DNA from: Paulinella micropora
Taxonomy: Eukaryota; Cercozoa; Imbricatea; Euglyphida
Reading direction: 5' to 3'
NCBI GenBank assembly: GCA_009731375.1
Contig: BJOX01000173.1
Span: 801,804-865,803, forward strand
Length of the DNA: 64,000 nucleotides
Under the pieces are notes generated by a model. That model made no database searches, was not told the origin of the DNA, and worked only from the letters and a program-made list of their open reading frames with translations. Every line of letters begins with the position of its first letter. The stretch's first letter is position 1. Made by a program: the position numbers and the translations under genes. This document shows, in pieces, positions 42,201 through 53,350 of this stretch.

Positions 42201-42673
42201 TTGTCGGCCTCTATAAGTTGTTTAACCTCTAACCCGTCAGCCATCGGCGGGGCCTCATATGCTATTAAATGATAAGATAACCGCCATAAACGGCCCCTTT
42301 TTTCGTGTGCTTCTAATACTGCTATTTTATCGGGGCTACATCCAAAAACCCGCCCAAACTCATTTATTATAAATTCTCTAATCGTTGCTTTGTTTGCTTC
42401 CATTTCTTTTTTAGTTTTAAAGTCTTTTTCATAATCCGCATAAGGTTTTACCCCGTCTTCTATACTCTCGTAAATGGTCGGGTTTTTTGCTTCGTTTAAA
42501 ATGTCATAAAGTTCATCGGGGGTTGCCGTTTTGTAATCTTCTTTTTTTGTTTTCATTTTGTCATAGTATCTAACCGCCCCCCGCGTCTTTATGATTTTTT
42601 TATTTTCTTTTAAAGGGTCGGCCCCCCTATTGTGTAGGGTATCGGGCTCTACGTGTTCATCTTTCATCATCAT
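39245..42673 (-). CDS. Primase-helicase, right copy
   Basis: 1142 aa with the same primase, Cys/His and SF2 helicase motifs as the left copy (27181-30609). Seven residue differences, in order: Glu for Val682, Asn for Asp714, Ile for Val near 756, Gly for Asp near 769, Ile for Leu near 849, Ile for Met and Glu for Gly near 877-880. None hits a helicase motif residue. Five of the seven are A/G transitions. Both copies are open throughout, so both could be functional. Confidence 0.85.
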   Translation of the reverse strand: MMMKDEHVEPDTLHNRGADPLKENKKIIKTRGAVRYYDKMKTKKEDYKTATPDELYDILNEAKNPTIYESIEDGVKPYADYEKDFKTKKEMEANKATIREFIINEFGRVFGCSPDKIAVLEAHEKRGRLWRLSYHLIAYEAPPMADGLEVKQLIEADNKAGFDTAPYKAYGRRQLFRTVLSTKENEGRPFVRTDKPLTKENFKECLITAVGEYEINEEAEEMAGVMIRAEHLEEVRIDEQRKQIEQFEEAMLANHFIRSEQAKNGGLYLTKAEMEEAQISNPNRLDIINTAFKKAFNALEKFKPDIFKNISGLKNISFNDDGSKCLYFKRSSAGYCKDHKRTHDADNCDAVIISKNDKCYYLCVKQPTGTLYPLFIAKKEERQKELIEKLTKSQTKLRNDITQKIIDVYEFENVKQSREKWCADIRCLLNAMTAEKKNRRQLIGLRSNLGTGKSVALLKAIEKYIAENPDGKILILTQRIILSKQNARALKKLGFFCYLDREGNELITNKKSIIQLDSLNYLSWDIKNDPIGLIIIDEADQALRHLNADTFKNNTKANHNLKTLYAVLRNTKKLILMSGNLTADNLQDWEKMAGHNLEAKIFINDSRKYHTPFKILMGQTDEQIIRAVCDSLDKGERVYLASNKAIEKIKSVFEYLIKGRNIKALLITKETMNEPEVKEALEGDINEIWSKYELITVSPCVQSAVSYDVAQYYNKIYGLFTNGSNSSGDACQMLRRIRYPTSNEIFVNVEQHGGIRPTNYEDILAGIYKGQTDLLKGLKGYLEKNQLDPETLRPGIDENHPYPRLVAKLTAQENADKNNYLENFIKNQIIYGNTVENVPDEQAKENKVVIKENIKIISDELKDKKAEELAKAETITDEQAKELIKKQKTEQLTKEEQTKLDKHFIIKTYNFNEDPATAGFYRTYGDKKTRRLFETIKGFYKECFDFDEGLEQIQKMDYYKIFNKLTIDEDQAITDKHGDLIIKTTGIKAEHAKHKLTVDIFKKLGFETFHDRREIDRAEMIKNLKTIHTEHLTNPQELIITLKKERRKAQAIADLKPESKTFINHMLKFINGLTGDLYGIKIKATDTNRTAYKLETPIDTLFLRVKNNNFIPVLGNPQEPAEPPFYELYEQFEQMALSKQRA

Positions 42674-42836
42674 CCAAAGCTATATAATAACCATTATATT
42701 TTTTTTTGTTTAAATTAAATTAATTAATTATAAAAAATGTCGCCGAGAATTGATTAAAATATTCTATATAGAAAAAACATATTAAATATTTATTTATATA
42801 AATTTATAAAATATAGTATATATAGACCGATACAAA

Positions 42837-43322
42837 ATGACAGCACAAGCAGACACACCGCAACAACCACAAATCCCCGAAGAAATGGCCCAACCACTGC
42901 CAGAAATAAAAAAGCGGGGACGAGGAAGGCCCGCGGGCAGTGGTAAGCGGGGTTTAACATATAAACCGCCGTTTGAAATGGAAGTTAAAAACGGCATATC
43001 GTATTATTACCAATATCTGCCTAGGAAGAATAAGGAGGGCCAGACGGTATATTATAAACATACTTTAACATATCACAAACGGCCAGAGAAAAAACGGCAG
43101 AATATACAGGACAGCCCAGAAAGCACACAGAAGAAACAAAAGAGAATAAACGACATAAAACAGGCTTTTGACGATAACACTGAAAATATAACCCTTCAAG
43201 AGTTTGAAACCCTAACCAGAATTTTTAAAGAGTTAGACATAACAACCATAAAAGAAACCCTTATAAGATTATACGGCCCCAATTTACAGCAACCGCAGGC
43301 AGACGAGGCGGGGGCAGTTTAA
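42837..43322 (+). CDS. AT-hook DNA-binding protein, right copy
   Basis: Protein identical to the left copy (26532-27017), with AT-hook KRGRGRPAGSGK. Divergent from the right primase-helicase gene across 42674-42836. Confidence 0.8.
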   Translation: MTAQADTPQQPQIPEEMAQPLPEIKKRGRGRPAGSGKRGLTYKPPFEMEVKNGISYYYQYLPRKNKEGQTVYYKHTLTYHKRPEKKRQNIQDSPESTQKKQKRINDIKQAFDDNTENITLQEFETLTRIFKELDITTIKETLIRLYGPNLQQPQADEAGAV

Positions 43323-43372
43323 AAAGGCTGTAATAATTGATATAGTGCTTTTTTTTTGTAATTTTATAATTA

Positions 43373-43438
43373 ATATATTTAAACATATAATATATAGACA
43401 TTATATATAGACACAGAGGAAAAGAGGCACGGCAAAAA
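43373..43438 (+). promoter_or_regulatory. Promoter/5' leader of the 90-aa gene, right arm
   Basis: Same leader as 26416-26482: TTTAAACATATAATATATAG, ATTATATATAGACACAG, GGAAAAGAGGCACGGC then A-run and ATG. Confidence 0.65.
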
Positions 43439-43711
43439 ATGGAAGGCTTAGAAGATAATAATTATTTCTTCATTTACAATATGAAATTGAAACAAAATGA
43501 AACAATGATAAAGGGCTTATTAATGACTTTGCGGGGCTTAAAGAAGCAATACGAGATAAAGGAGACGGCAGAATTATATAAAGATATTACAACAGTAAGC
43601 GAAATTATAGACACAGCAACAGAAAACCATAAAAAGGGCTACCCGTGGCTGAATGAGAAATTAGATGAAATATCTGATATCATTGAACCAATTAAAAAAC
43701 GGCATTTATAA
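43439..43711 (+). CDS. 90-aa helical protein, right copy
   Basis: Identical to the left copy at 26143-26415. It stands 100 nt before the recombinase gene and in the same orientation; each has its own copy of the leader. Confidence 0.75.
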   Translation: MEGLEDNNYFFIYNMKLKQNETMIKGLLMTLRGLKKQYEIKETAELYKDITTVSEIIDTATENHKKGYPWLNEKLDEISDIIEPIKKRHL

Positions 43712-43742
43712 GCAAAATCAATTAATTAATTATTTTTTTTTC

Positions 43743-43811
43743 TAAATATATTTAAACATATAATATATAGACATTATATATAGACACGGAGGAAAAGAGG
43801 CACGGCAAAAA
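43743..43811 (+). promoter_or_regulatory. Promoter/5' leader of the recombinase gene, right arm
   Basis: Duplicate of the leader of the 90-aa gene, differing by CACGGAGG instead of CACAGAGG. Confidence 0.65.
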
Positions 43812-45041
43812 ATGGATTTCAAAACGATAGACTATAAGGACGATGAAGAGCTTAAAGACAAAATAAGGGCAATAACTAAAAATTATTCTGATAGCCTGAT
43901 AATATTGCTTATAGACCTTATAAAGCAAAAAGGAGGCAATCAAACATATTTAAAGAAAAATTTAAAATGGGTTTTAAGCACACTTCAACACATTGAGAAA
44001 GTAAATACAAAAGACAGTTATTTAACAAGGTTAAGAAAGGCATTCAAAGAACAGCACCCGACCAAAGAAGCCGAAATTAACAAAGAATTGAAATTAACGG
44101 ACGAAGAAAGAACCAAAAAGGCAACAACACAAATTAAACAGCGAAACAAGAATTTAAAGGAAATTAAGAATTATGAACCCGCCACCGTTTTTAAAATTAT
44201 GGATACCCTGAACAAGTCAAAAAAAATGACAGACCTTATAATATTATTACAATTAGCCACGGGCCGACGGCTTATTGAAGTATTAAGAATAACAAGCACA
44301 CCACCAGAAGCAAAAGAGCAAAAAGGCTATATAGTTATTGATAAAGTAGCCAAAGACAAAAAAGGGGCAATATCTAACATTGAAATACCCTTAATCCATA
44401 TTTCTCATAACGATATGCGGACGGCCTGGCAAGCAGTGCGGGAGACACTGACAGACGAAGACAAAGAAAAAACGAACCAAGCATTAACGAACAAATACGA
44501 CGGGAGAATAGCAAAACGAATGCGGGAATTATTCAACGACGAAAAAGCGAGCAGCCATTTGGCCCGCAAAATATACGGGGCCTTAGCTTATAGAGAATAC
44601 GCCCCCGCGAATATGGACAGAAGTATTTTTCTAAGTAAGGTTTTAGGGCACGTAGAAGAAAGCGAAGCAAGCCGAAATTATGCCAACATAAAAGCCCGAA
44701 CCCCAGCAATAGCAACCGAACCACAAGCACGGCAAGCACTGGACAAATTAGAAAACAAAATAAACACATTGGAGGACAAAGTAGCGGGGCTGAATGCTAA
44801 TCTGCCGAAAAATGTCATTGATGCCTTAGCGATTATCAAAGCGATGAAGGACCAAAAAATCAACATAAGCAACAGAAAAATAAGAGACTTCGCACGGGTG
44901 GGAAGTGTTAAAGCAAAATTTATAAGCGATATAGCAAAAGGCAAACAACCAACAGAAGCAGGCAAAATGAAGCCAAGAAAGAAGAACGACGAGGGGCCAA
45001 TATTAAGACGAAGCGAAAGACTAAAAAACAAAAAGCAATAA
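43812..45041 (+). CDS. Tyrosine recombinase/integrase, right copy
   Basis: 409 aa, same catalytic residues as the left copy (Arg153, Lys in 178-184, His249, Arg252, His280, Tyr290). One substitution, Pro for Leu in GKQPTEAGKMK, near the C-terminal basic tail. With the left copy, it places recombinase genes at both outer ends of the palindrome, reading outward. Confidence 0.9.
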   Translation: MDFKTIDYKDDEELKDKIRAITKNYSDSLIILLIDLIKQKGGNQTYLKKNLKWVLSTLQHIEKVNTKDSYLTRLRKAFKEQHPTKEAEINKELKLTDEERTKKATTQIKQRNKNLKEIKNYEPATVFKIMDTLNKSKKMTDLIILLQLATGRRLIEVLRITSTPPEAKEQKGYIVIDKVAKDKKGAISNIEIPLIHISHNDMRTAWQAVRETLTDEDKEKTNQALTNKYDGRIAKRMRELFNDEKASSHLARKIYGALAYREYAPANMDRSIFLSKVLGHVEESEASRNYANIKARTPAIATEPQARQALDKLENKINTLEDKVAGLNANLPKNVIDALAIIKAMKDQKINISNRKIRDFARVGSVKAKFISDIAKGKQPTEAGKMKPRKKNDEGPILRRSERLKNKKQ

Positions 45042-45434
45042 AAAATAAACTAAATCAATTTCTTTTTTTTTAAGTGTGGGCCGATACACCAGCAAAAAAA
45101 CATTAGCAACAATTAACACGGCAACGACGGACAAAACACCGCCGACCCGATTTTGTAAGAAATCCACAAAAGACGGAAAGAAGGAAAACGAGACACAGAA
45201 AAACCAAAAATCGTAAATTTTGTTTTTGTGTTTTTTAGGCACACCACGGGGCACACCTTTTTTTTTAAGTGTTTAAGCCATTTAAGGTTGTTTTTTTTGC
45301 TGGTTTTTTTTGGTTGTATCCGCGGGCACACTTAAAAACGAGGTTTTAAGCTGTTTAAGGTTGTTTTTTTGTTTTCGTATATATCCGCGACCCCTTTTTT
45401 AGGCCGTTAGAGCTTCAAAACCCTGTATTTCTCA

Positions 45435-45437
<3 letters not shown>
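45042..45437. repeat. Terminal noncoding segment of the right arm
   Basis: Mirror of 24417-24812, with the same TTTAAGGTTGTTTTTTT and TATCCGCG repeats, ending at CTCAGTG and (TA)n. Confidence 0.55.
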
Positions 45438-45480
<43 letters not shown>

Positions 45481-45730
45481 ATATATTATATTATGTATAT
45501 ATATATTTACTTTCACTTTTTTTTTTCACGAAACTAGAACTTTACTTTAGTTTCATAACAGATTAATTTAATATATTTTTATTAACTTCATATCTATATT
45601 TATATATATAGTATATATATTACCTTTGTTTAAAATTTTATTTCATTTTATTATAATATTTTCAATCTATGTTATTTTATTTTAATATTTTAATAATTTT
45701 AATAATTTAATTTTTCATTATTCTTAATCA
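45438..45730. other. (TA)n tract and AT-rich flank
   Basis: (TA)n to 45475, then irregular TA/AT-rich sequence. From 45521 it becomes the left arm of another inverted repeat. Confidence 0.6.
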
Positions 45731-45833
45731 TTTGAGACGTAGGTCACCATCTAGTTAAATCAATAGCTCTTGAGCTAATGATTTGTATGGATGACCAGAG
45801 GTTAAATTTCTTAACTTCATGAAATCGAAGGCC

Positions 45834-45837
<4 letters not shown>
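45521..45837. repeat. Left arm of a 315-bp inverted repeat
   Basis: ACTAGAACTTTACTTTA and GATGACCAGAGGTTAAA and AAATCGAAGGCCTAG recur in inverse orientation at 48369-48695, enclosing 2.5 kb. The arms are diverged in the AT-rich middle but clear at both ends. Confidence 0.75.
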
Positions 45838-45899
<62 letters not shown>

Positions 45900-45967
45900 C
45901 TACTACTACTACTACTACTAGTGGTATGAGTATGAGTAGAGTATGAGTATGAGTATGAGTAGGAGTC

Positions 45968-46013
<46 letters not shown>

Positions 46014-46043
46014 CAGCAGCAGTAGTAGTAGTAGTAGTAGTAG

Positions 46044-46136
<93 letters not shown>

Positions 46137-46137
46137 G
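45836..46137. repeat. (GTA)n array with TATGAG variants
   Basis: GTA repeats directly joined to the inverted-repeat arm. A GAGTAT block occurs at 45925-45965. Followed by GGA/GAA-rich sequence to 46192. Confidence 0.95.
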
Positions 46138-46228
46138 TTGGAGGAGGAGGAGAAGGAGAAAAAGGAGAAGGAGAAGAAGGAAAAGGAGGAGGAGGCGTTT
46201 TTGTGGACCGGTTTCGAATATGTTGTTT

Positions 46229-46278
46229 CAAGGGGGGGGGGGGGGGGGGGGTTTTTTTTAAAAAAAAANNNNNNNNNN
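46229..46278. other. Poly-G/poly-T/poly-A run and 10-N gap
   Basis: A run of about 20 G, then T and A homopolymers, then N 46269-46278. This looks like low-quality contig end sequence. Confidence 0.8.
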
Positions 46279-46456
46279 ATGTCTATGTATGCAGTGTCAA
46301 ACCTGGGGCAAGAGCATCAAGAAAGTGGTTGACTTTAGCAATGTGCCTAACCAGCAGAGAAAAGCAACATCAGTCTTTGTAGGAGCGTATCTTATTGGAG
46401 AATAGAGAATGCAAGCAACAAAACAGTGCTTACTTGTCACAGGTAGTCTTCCCACC

Positions 46457-46581
46457 CTTGCTTTTGGATCCCATGCCATCCTTACTTGCTTTTGGATCCC
46501 ATGGCATCCTTGCTTTTGGATCCCATGCCATCCTTGCTTTTGGATCCCATGCCATCCTTGCTTTTGGATCCCATGCCATCA
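46457..46581. repeat. 24-bp minisatellite, five units
   Basis: Five units of TTGCTTTTGGATCCCATGCC with ATC, the second preceded by a 4-nt insertion CTTA. The sister block at 47099 has only one unit, so the array expanded after the duplication. Confidence 0.9.
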
Positions 46582-46701
46582 GCGCCATCTTTTCCAAGAA
46601 GGGTACGAAGGGACGCAGCGCTTTGCACATCGCTGACAAACAAGTAGAAGTAGTGAGGCTTTAATTTTCGAAACGAGCAAAATGTGGACAGCAGTTCCGA
46701 T

Positions 46702-46773
<72 letters not shown>

Positions 46774-46796
46774 CACACACACACACACACACTCAT

Positions 46797-46840
<44 letters not shown>
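46702..46840. repeat. (CA)n microsatellite
   Basis: About 68 CA units with a few GC variants. In the sister block the same place holds only a short CACACGCACACATCG. Confidence 0.95.
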
Positions 46841-47507
46841 CTGACGGACCTTGCAAAAAGCGCCAGCAGCAGATAGAACAGCATGGTTGGGTTGATTTTT
46901 CTGTGGTCGATCAGTGAATGGAGAAATCGGGACCGTGGAGTAAGTGGAGAGGACCCGGCCATTCAAGGCGCGAACTGGAAAAATGGCAGGTGGCAGTACT
47001 GGCTACACGAGGTCTTTCTAGGAGCGTATCTTATTCGACAATAGAGAATGCAAGGCTATGCAAGCAACAAAACAGTGATTACTTGTCACAGGTAGTCTTC
47101 CCACCCTTGCTTTTGGATCCCATGCCATTGTTTCTATCAGCGCCATCTTTTCCGAGAAGGGTACGAAGGCGCGCGCTTTGCACATCGCTGACAAAACAAA
47201 GTAGAAGCAGTGAGGCTTTAATTTTCGAAACGAATGTGGACAGCAGTTCCGATGACACTGTCACACGCACACATCGCATGATGGACGTTGCAAAAAGCGC
47301 CAGCAGCAGATAGAAAAGCAAGGTTGGGTTGATTTTTTTGTGGTCCCAGACCTGGCCCTGATGTTGCTTTTCTCTGCTGGTCAGGCACATTGCTAAAGTA
47401 AACCGCTTTCTTGATGCTATTGCTCCAGGTTTGACACTGCATGCATAGACATCTGCATGGAATATTTGTAAGTATGCATTTACGATACGTAATAACAACC
47501 CTCACCC

Positions 47508-48026
47508 NNNNNNNNNNNNNNNNNNNNNNNNNNNNNNNNNNNNNNNNNNNNNNNNNNNNNNNNNNNNNNNNNNNNNNNNNNNNNNNNNNNNNNNNNNNNN
47601 NNNNNNNNNNNNNNNNNNNNNNNNNNNNNNNNNNNNNNNNNNNNNNNNNNNNNNNNNNNNNNNNNNNNNNNNNNNNNNNNNNNNNNNNNNNNNNNNNNNN
47701 NNNNNNNNNNNNNNNNNNNNNNNNNNNNNNNNNNNNNNNNNNNNNNNNNNNNNNNNNNNNNNNNNNNNNNNNNNNNNNNNNNNNNNNNNNNNNNNNNNNN
47801 NNNNNNNNNNNNNNNNNNNNNNNNNNNNNNNNNNNNNNNNNNNNNNNNNNNNNNNNNNNNNNNNNNNNNNNNNNNNNNNNNNNNNNNNNNNNNNNNNNNN
47901 NNNNNNNNNNNNNNNNNNNNNNNNNNNNNNNNNNNNNNNNNNNNNNNNNNNNNNNNNNNNNNNNNNNNNNNNNNNNNNNNNNNNNNNNNNNNNNNNNNNN
48001 NNNNNNNNNNNNNNNNNNNNNNNNNN
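47508..48026. other. Assembly gap of 519 N
   Basis: N run, bordered on the right by a GTA array. Confidence 0.99.
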
Positions 48027-48027
48027 T

Positions 48028-48120
<93 letters not shown>

Positions 48121-48121
48121 G

Positions 48122-48201
<80 letters not shown>

Positions 48202-48203
48202 AC

Positions 48204-48269
<66 letters not shown>

Positions 48270-48289
48270 ATAGTAGTAGTAGTAGTAGG

Positions 48290-48364
<75 letters not shown>

Positions 48365-48366
48365 CA
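48027..48366. repeat. (GTA)n/(CTA)n array with strand switches
   Basis: TAG units switch to CTA at about 48122 and back to TAG for a few units at 48270-48288, then CTA. Adjacent opposite-strand arrays form hairpins. Confidence 0.95.
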
Positions 48367-48368
48367 CT

Positions 48369-48695
48369 GCTAGGCCTAGGCCTTCGATTTAATGAAGTTT
48401 TTAACCTCTGGTCATCCATACAAATCGTTAGCTCAAGAGCTATTGATTTAACTAGATGGTGACCTGCTTCTCAATTAAAAAAAAAAAAAAAAATTAAAAT
48501 ATTAAAATATTAAAATATTAAACATTAAATATTAGAATATCAAAATATTAAATAAAGTAAAGTCAGAAATAAGTAGAATAAAAATAAAATAAAGTAAAGT
48601 AAAAATAAAGATATACGGTAAAGATGTTACTAGAAGTATTAAAGAAAACTAATCTGTTGTGAAATTAAAGTAAAGTTCTAGCTTCGTGGGAAAAA
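48369..48695. repeat. Right arm of the 315-bp inverted repeat
   Basis: Inverse of 45521-45837 (AACCTCTGGTCATCCATAC, ATTAAAGTAAAGTTCTAGC). The middle is A-rich with (AAATATT)n. Confidence 0.75.
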
Positions 48696-48966
48696 AAGAG
48701 GAAAAAGAGAGAGGAGAGAGGACAGAGAGAGAGAGAGAGATGGTTAAGATATGATGGACAAAAGAGCAGGTGCAAAAGGAAAGATAGGGATCCCAACGAC
48801 CACTAAGAAAAAAAACGTGGACAAACCGTTTAGGGTTTCTTTCATTGGGGTAGTAAATTCCTGTTATCTATAGCGCTAATAGTTAGCTACGCTAGCTATT
48901 GCTATCCCACCAACCATTGGTCATGATTGGTATAATAAATTTCCAGGATATTGGGGGGAGGTTGAG
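48696..48966. other. Anonymous sequence
   Basis: A short GA run then unique sequence; no coding potential recognised. Confidence 0.3.
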
Positions 48967-50034
<1,068 letters not shown>

Positions 50035-50089
50035 ACCGTTTCTGCTAGTACTTCTATTTCTACTTTCTTTTCGCCGTTGTTTGTTTCAG

Positions 50090-50141
50090 ACGCTGTATTG
50101 AACGTGAATGGATACATGGACATTCCGTTAAAGGAGGGTAC

Positions 50142-50173
<32 letters not shown>

Positions 50174-50728
50174 GAGAGGTTCTAAAAAAAAAATTATTAA
50201 AAAAAATATAATAAAAAAGAGAGAGAGAGAGAGAGAAGAGAGAGATATATAGATAGATAGATAGAGAGAGAGAGACAAAGAAAGAAAGAAAGAGAAAGAA
50301 AGAAAAGTAGAAAGAAAGAGAGAGAGAGAGAGAGAGTGAGAGAGAGAGAGAGAGACGCAAAATATTACACACATGCATGCATCTACTCCATGCATGCACA
50401 TGCATGCACACATATTGCATACTGTTTGCTTCTCTTAGGTAAGTAAGTAAGTCAGTCAGTAAGTCAGTCAGTAAGTCAGTCAGTAAGTCAGTCAGTAAGT
50501 CAGTAAGTCAGTAAGTAAGTCAGTAAGTCAGTAAGTATGTAAGTCAGTAAGTAAGTCAGTAAGTAAGTCAGTAAGTAAGTCAGTAAGTCAGTAAGTCAGT
50601 AAGTCAGTCAGTAAGTCAGTCAGTAAGTCAGTCAGTAAGTCAGACAGTAAGTCAGACAGTAAGTCAGACAGTAAGTAAGTAAGTAAGAAGCCAGTAAGTA
50701 AGTAAGTCAGTAAGTTAGTCAGTCAGTA

Positions 50729-50759
<31 letters not shown>

Positions 50760-50775
50760 AAGTCAGTCAGTCATG

Positions 50776-50819
<44 letters not shown>

Positions 50820-50984
50820 CAGTCAGTCAGTCAATCAGTCAGTAAGTCAGTCAGTAAGTCAGTCAGTAAGTCGGTCAGCAAGTCAGTCAGTAATTCAGTA
50901 AGTCAGTCAGCAAGTCAGTAAGTCAGTCAGCAAGTCAGTAAGTCAGTAAGTCAGTCAGTAAGTCAGTCAGTAAGTCAGTCAGTA

Positions 50985-51020
<36 letters not shown>

Positions 51021-51602
51021 AGTCAGTCAGTCAGTCAATCAGTAAGTCAGTAAGTCAGTAAGTCAGCAAGTAAGTCAGCAAGTAGGTCAGCAAGTAAGTC
51101 AGTAAGTCAGTCAGTAAGTCAGTCAGTAAGTCAGTCAGTAAGGCATACACACATATACATACATACATGCATAAATACATACATACATACATACATACAT
51201 ACCTACATACATACATGCACACATACATACATGCACACGTACATACATACATACATACATACATACATACATACATAGGTTGGTGTGGTCTGGGGGGAAT
51301 TGAAGCGAGAACTCAAGCGAGGCACATAGATGTATACATACATACATACATACATACATGCATACATACATAAATACATACATGACATTTATGCATGACA
51401 TACATACATGACATACATACACGACATACATACATGACATACATACATGACATACATACATGACATACATACATGACATACATACATGACATACATACAT
51501 ACATACATACATATTTATTGATGTTCATTTAGGAGCAATGAATCTGCCTGCCGACACCCCCGATGACAAGTTGTGCGCCCAGGAGTTTGTTCGAGTAAAT
51601 CA

Positions 51603-51686
<84 letters not shown>

Positions 51687-51738
51687 GATGTGAAACTGCG
51701 TTCCTTTGCAAGGACTACATTCCTTTTGCGATATCTCA
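50090..51738 (+). CDS. Host multi-exon gene fragment, right inverted copy (exon C missing)
   Basis: Exons A' 50090-50137 ([14 protein letters not shown]), D' 51279-51321 ([13 protein letters not shown]), E' 51533-51594 ([18 protein letters not shown]) and part of F' 51688-51738 ([15 protein letters not shown]). A', D' and E' have exactly the same lengths (48, 43, 62 nt) as the left copy. Exon C (59 nt in the left copy) is absent; in its place is a 700-nt CAGT/AAGT array, and without it A' and D' do not join in phase. D' is followed by GC rather than GT. This copy therefore looks broken, or the missing exon was lost in assembly. Confidence 0.6.
50140..50360. repeat. (GAAA)n/(GA)n array
   Basis: Counterpart of the CTTT/CT arrays at 18500-18906 on the opposite strand, directly after the exon A' donor. 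Confidence 0.9.
50438..51143. repeat. (CAGTAAGT)n array
   Basis: About 700 nt of AAGT and CAGT tetramers. The left counterpart around 18390-18500 has only about 100 nt. Every unit contains GTAAGT or GTCAGT, that is, a splice-donor-like hexamer. Confidence 0.95.
51144..51510. repeat. (CATA)n arrays
   Basis: CATA arrays either side of exon D', with CATGACATA variants at 51380-51490 equal to the inverse of the 17300-17350 variants. Confidence 0.95.
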
Positions 51739-51820
51739 CCTACCTACCTACCTACCTGCCTGCCTGCCTGCCTGCCGCCTGCCTGCCTATCTACCTATCT
51801 ACCTATCTATCCATCAATGC

Positions 51821-51875
<55 letters not shown>

Positions 51876-51941
51876 CATCTATCTGTCTATCTATCTACCT
51901 ATCCATCTACCTGTCTATCTATCTTTCTATCTATCTTTCTT

Positions 51942-51997
<56 letters not shown>

Positions 51998-52005
51998 ACT
52001 GTAGC
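51600..52005. repeat. (TATC)n/(TACC)n arrays
   Basis: TATC array flanking exon F', with TACC/TGCC blocks at 51740-51810, the counterpart of 16290-16980. Confidence 0.95.
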
Positions 52006-52805
52006 AAGGTATGCTGGTCGACTCATTTCCATTTCTCTGTTTTTCAGACATCTGAAGTCACTTTTACAAACCAGAAATATTGTTGTCCTCTGTCTGTTGT
52101 ATGTTTCTGATTGGCTGACACCCTTCTGCAAATCCCCCTTACGAGTACGTTGCAAGTGTCCTCCTTGCAGCAATCGGCTGTTGGCCTTTTCCAGTTGGTT
52201 TTCCAGAGCAGGTAGCTAGCCTGCACCCACCAACACTCCTGCGCGCCACAAGCACCCCTAGACTGGTTTCTGGGCTTGCCTTTTGATGGGGTTTTGTGGT
52301 CCAAACCCCTAACTTGAACCCTTCCTGTAGGTGTCCTTCTGACCCGAAGGCTCACTCTTGTCTCCTGTCCATATGTTTTTTGGGCCCTAAAAAAAAATTA
52401 AGTGCATGGCCGGTTTAAAAATAATATTCAGATCACCTTGATTTAGAATCTGCAATCGATTTTGAATTATCTTTAGTAGTGTTGACAAACGAAGCATTTG
52501 AAGTTATGGGTATGATATCGGGCAGAGCTACGTCCTCCATACAACGTTTCTTGCAACACCGATGAGATGCAAAGAGCTGATTGTAAATTCATCCATGACT
52601 ATAATACCATGTTTCCATACTTGTATTCACAGCAGATCTCAAGTCCATACACATCGGCATCAACCAAAATGAAGCATGGGACTCTTGACGCTGCCAGAAC
52701 GGTCTTCGGAAAGTGACGGGTTGCCAAACAAGGATAGCCTTTCCCCTAGAAAGTAGTCATCATGCATTGACTTTTACTCCAAGCAAAAAAGGCCAACAGA
52801 CGGTG
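52006..52805. other. Anonymous unique sequence
   Basis: No ORF above background similarity, no RNA gene recognised. The inverted homology with the left side ends before here. Confidence 0.35.
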
Positions 52806-53272
<467 letters not shown>

Positions 53273-53287
53273 ATACTTTATTCACAG

Positions 53288-53350
53288 ACTTCCTTGGTTG
53301 ACGAAATCAGAAGCTCCTTTTTTCTGACATTAGTCGATATCTCATCAGTT
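53288..53350 (+). CDS. Exon, first copy (host gene unknown)
   Basis: After TTATTCACAG, the sequence encodes [19 protein letters not shown]. The identical exon recurs at 53836-53893. No family recognised. Confidence 0.5.

Larger units (their letters stand above)
34969..45475. mobile_element. Right arm of the 21-kb palindromic virus-like element
   Basis: Mirror image of 24367-34882, ending outside at CTCAGTG and a 38-nt (TA)n tract. All ORFs that are frameshifted in the left arm are intact here (337-aa, 155-aa, 116-aa), so this arm is the better reference for the element. Differences from the left arm are clustered rather than uniform. Confidence 0.93.
46279..47456. repeat. Duplicated and inverted anonymous unit
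   Basis: The block with GTAGTCTTCCCACCCTTGC, CTGACAAA(A)CAAAGTAGAAG and TTGCAAAAAGCGCCAGCAG occurs twice in direct orientation (46383-46912 and 47021-47340). The outer segment ATGTCTATG..GCAGTGTCAAACC at 46279-46375 recurs in inverse orientation at 47350-47456. No frame resembles a protein family; possibly a nonautonomous transposon with internal duplication. Confidence 0.7.

Noticed and set aside
24367-45475. Palindrome as a pure assembly duplication of one arm
   Set aside because: The arms differ by clustered missense and synonymous substitutions and three indels, so two different sequences exist; a haplotype or variant mix remains possible and is noted as such.
24367-45475. Classification as a Polinton/Maverick
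   Set aside because: No protein-primed DNA polymerase, retroviral-type integrase, packaging ATPase, protease or capsid gene was seen.
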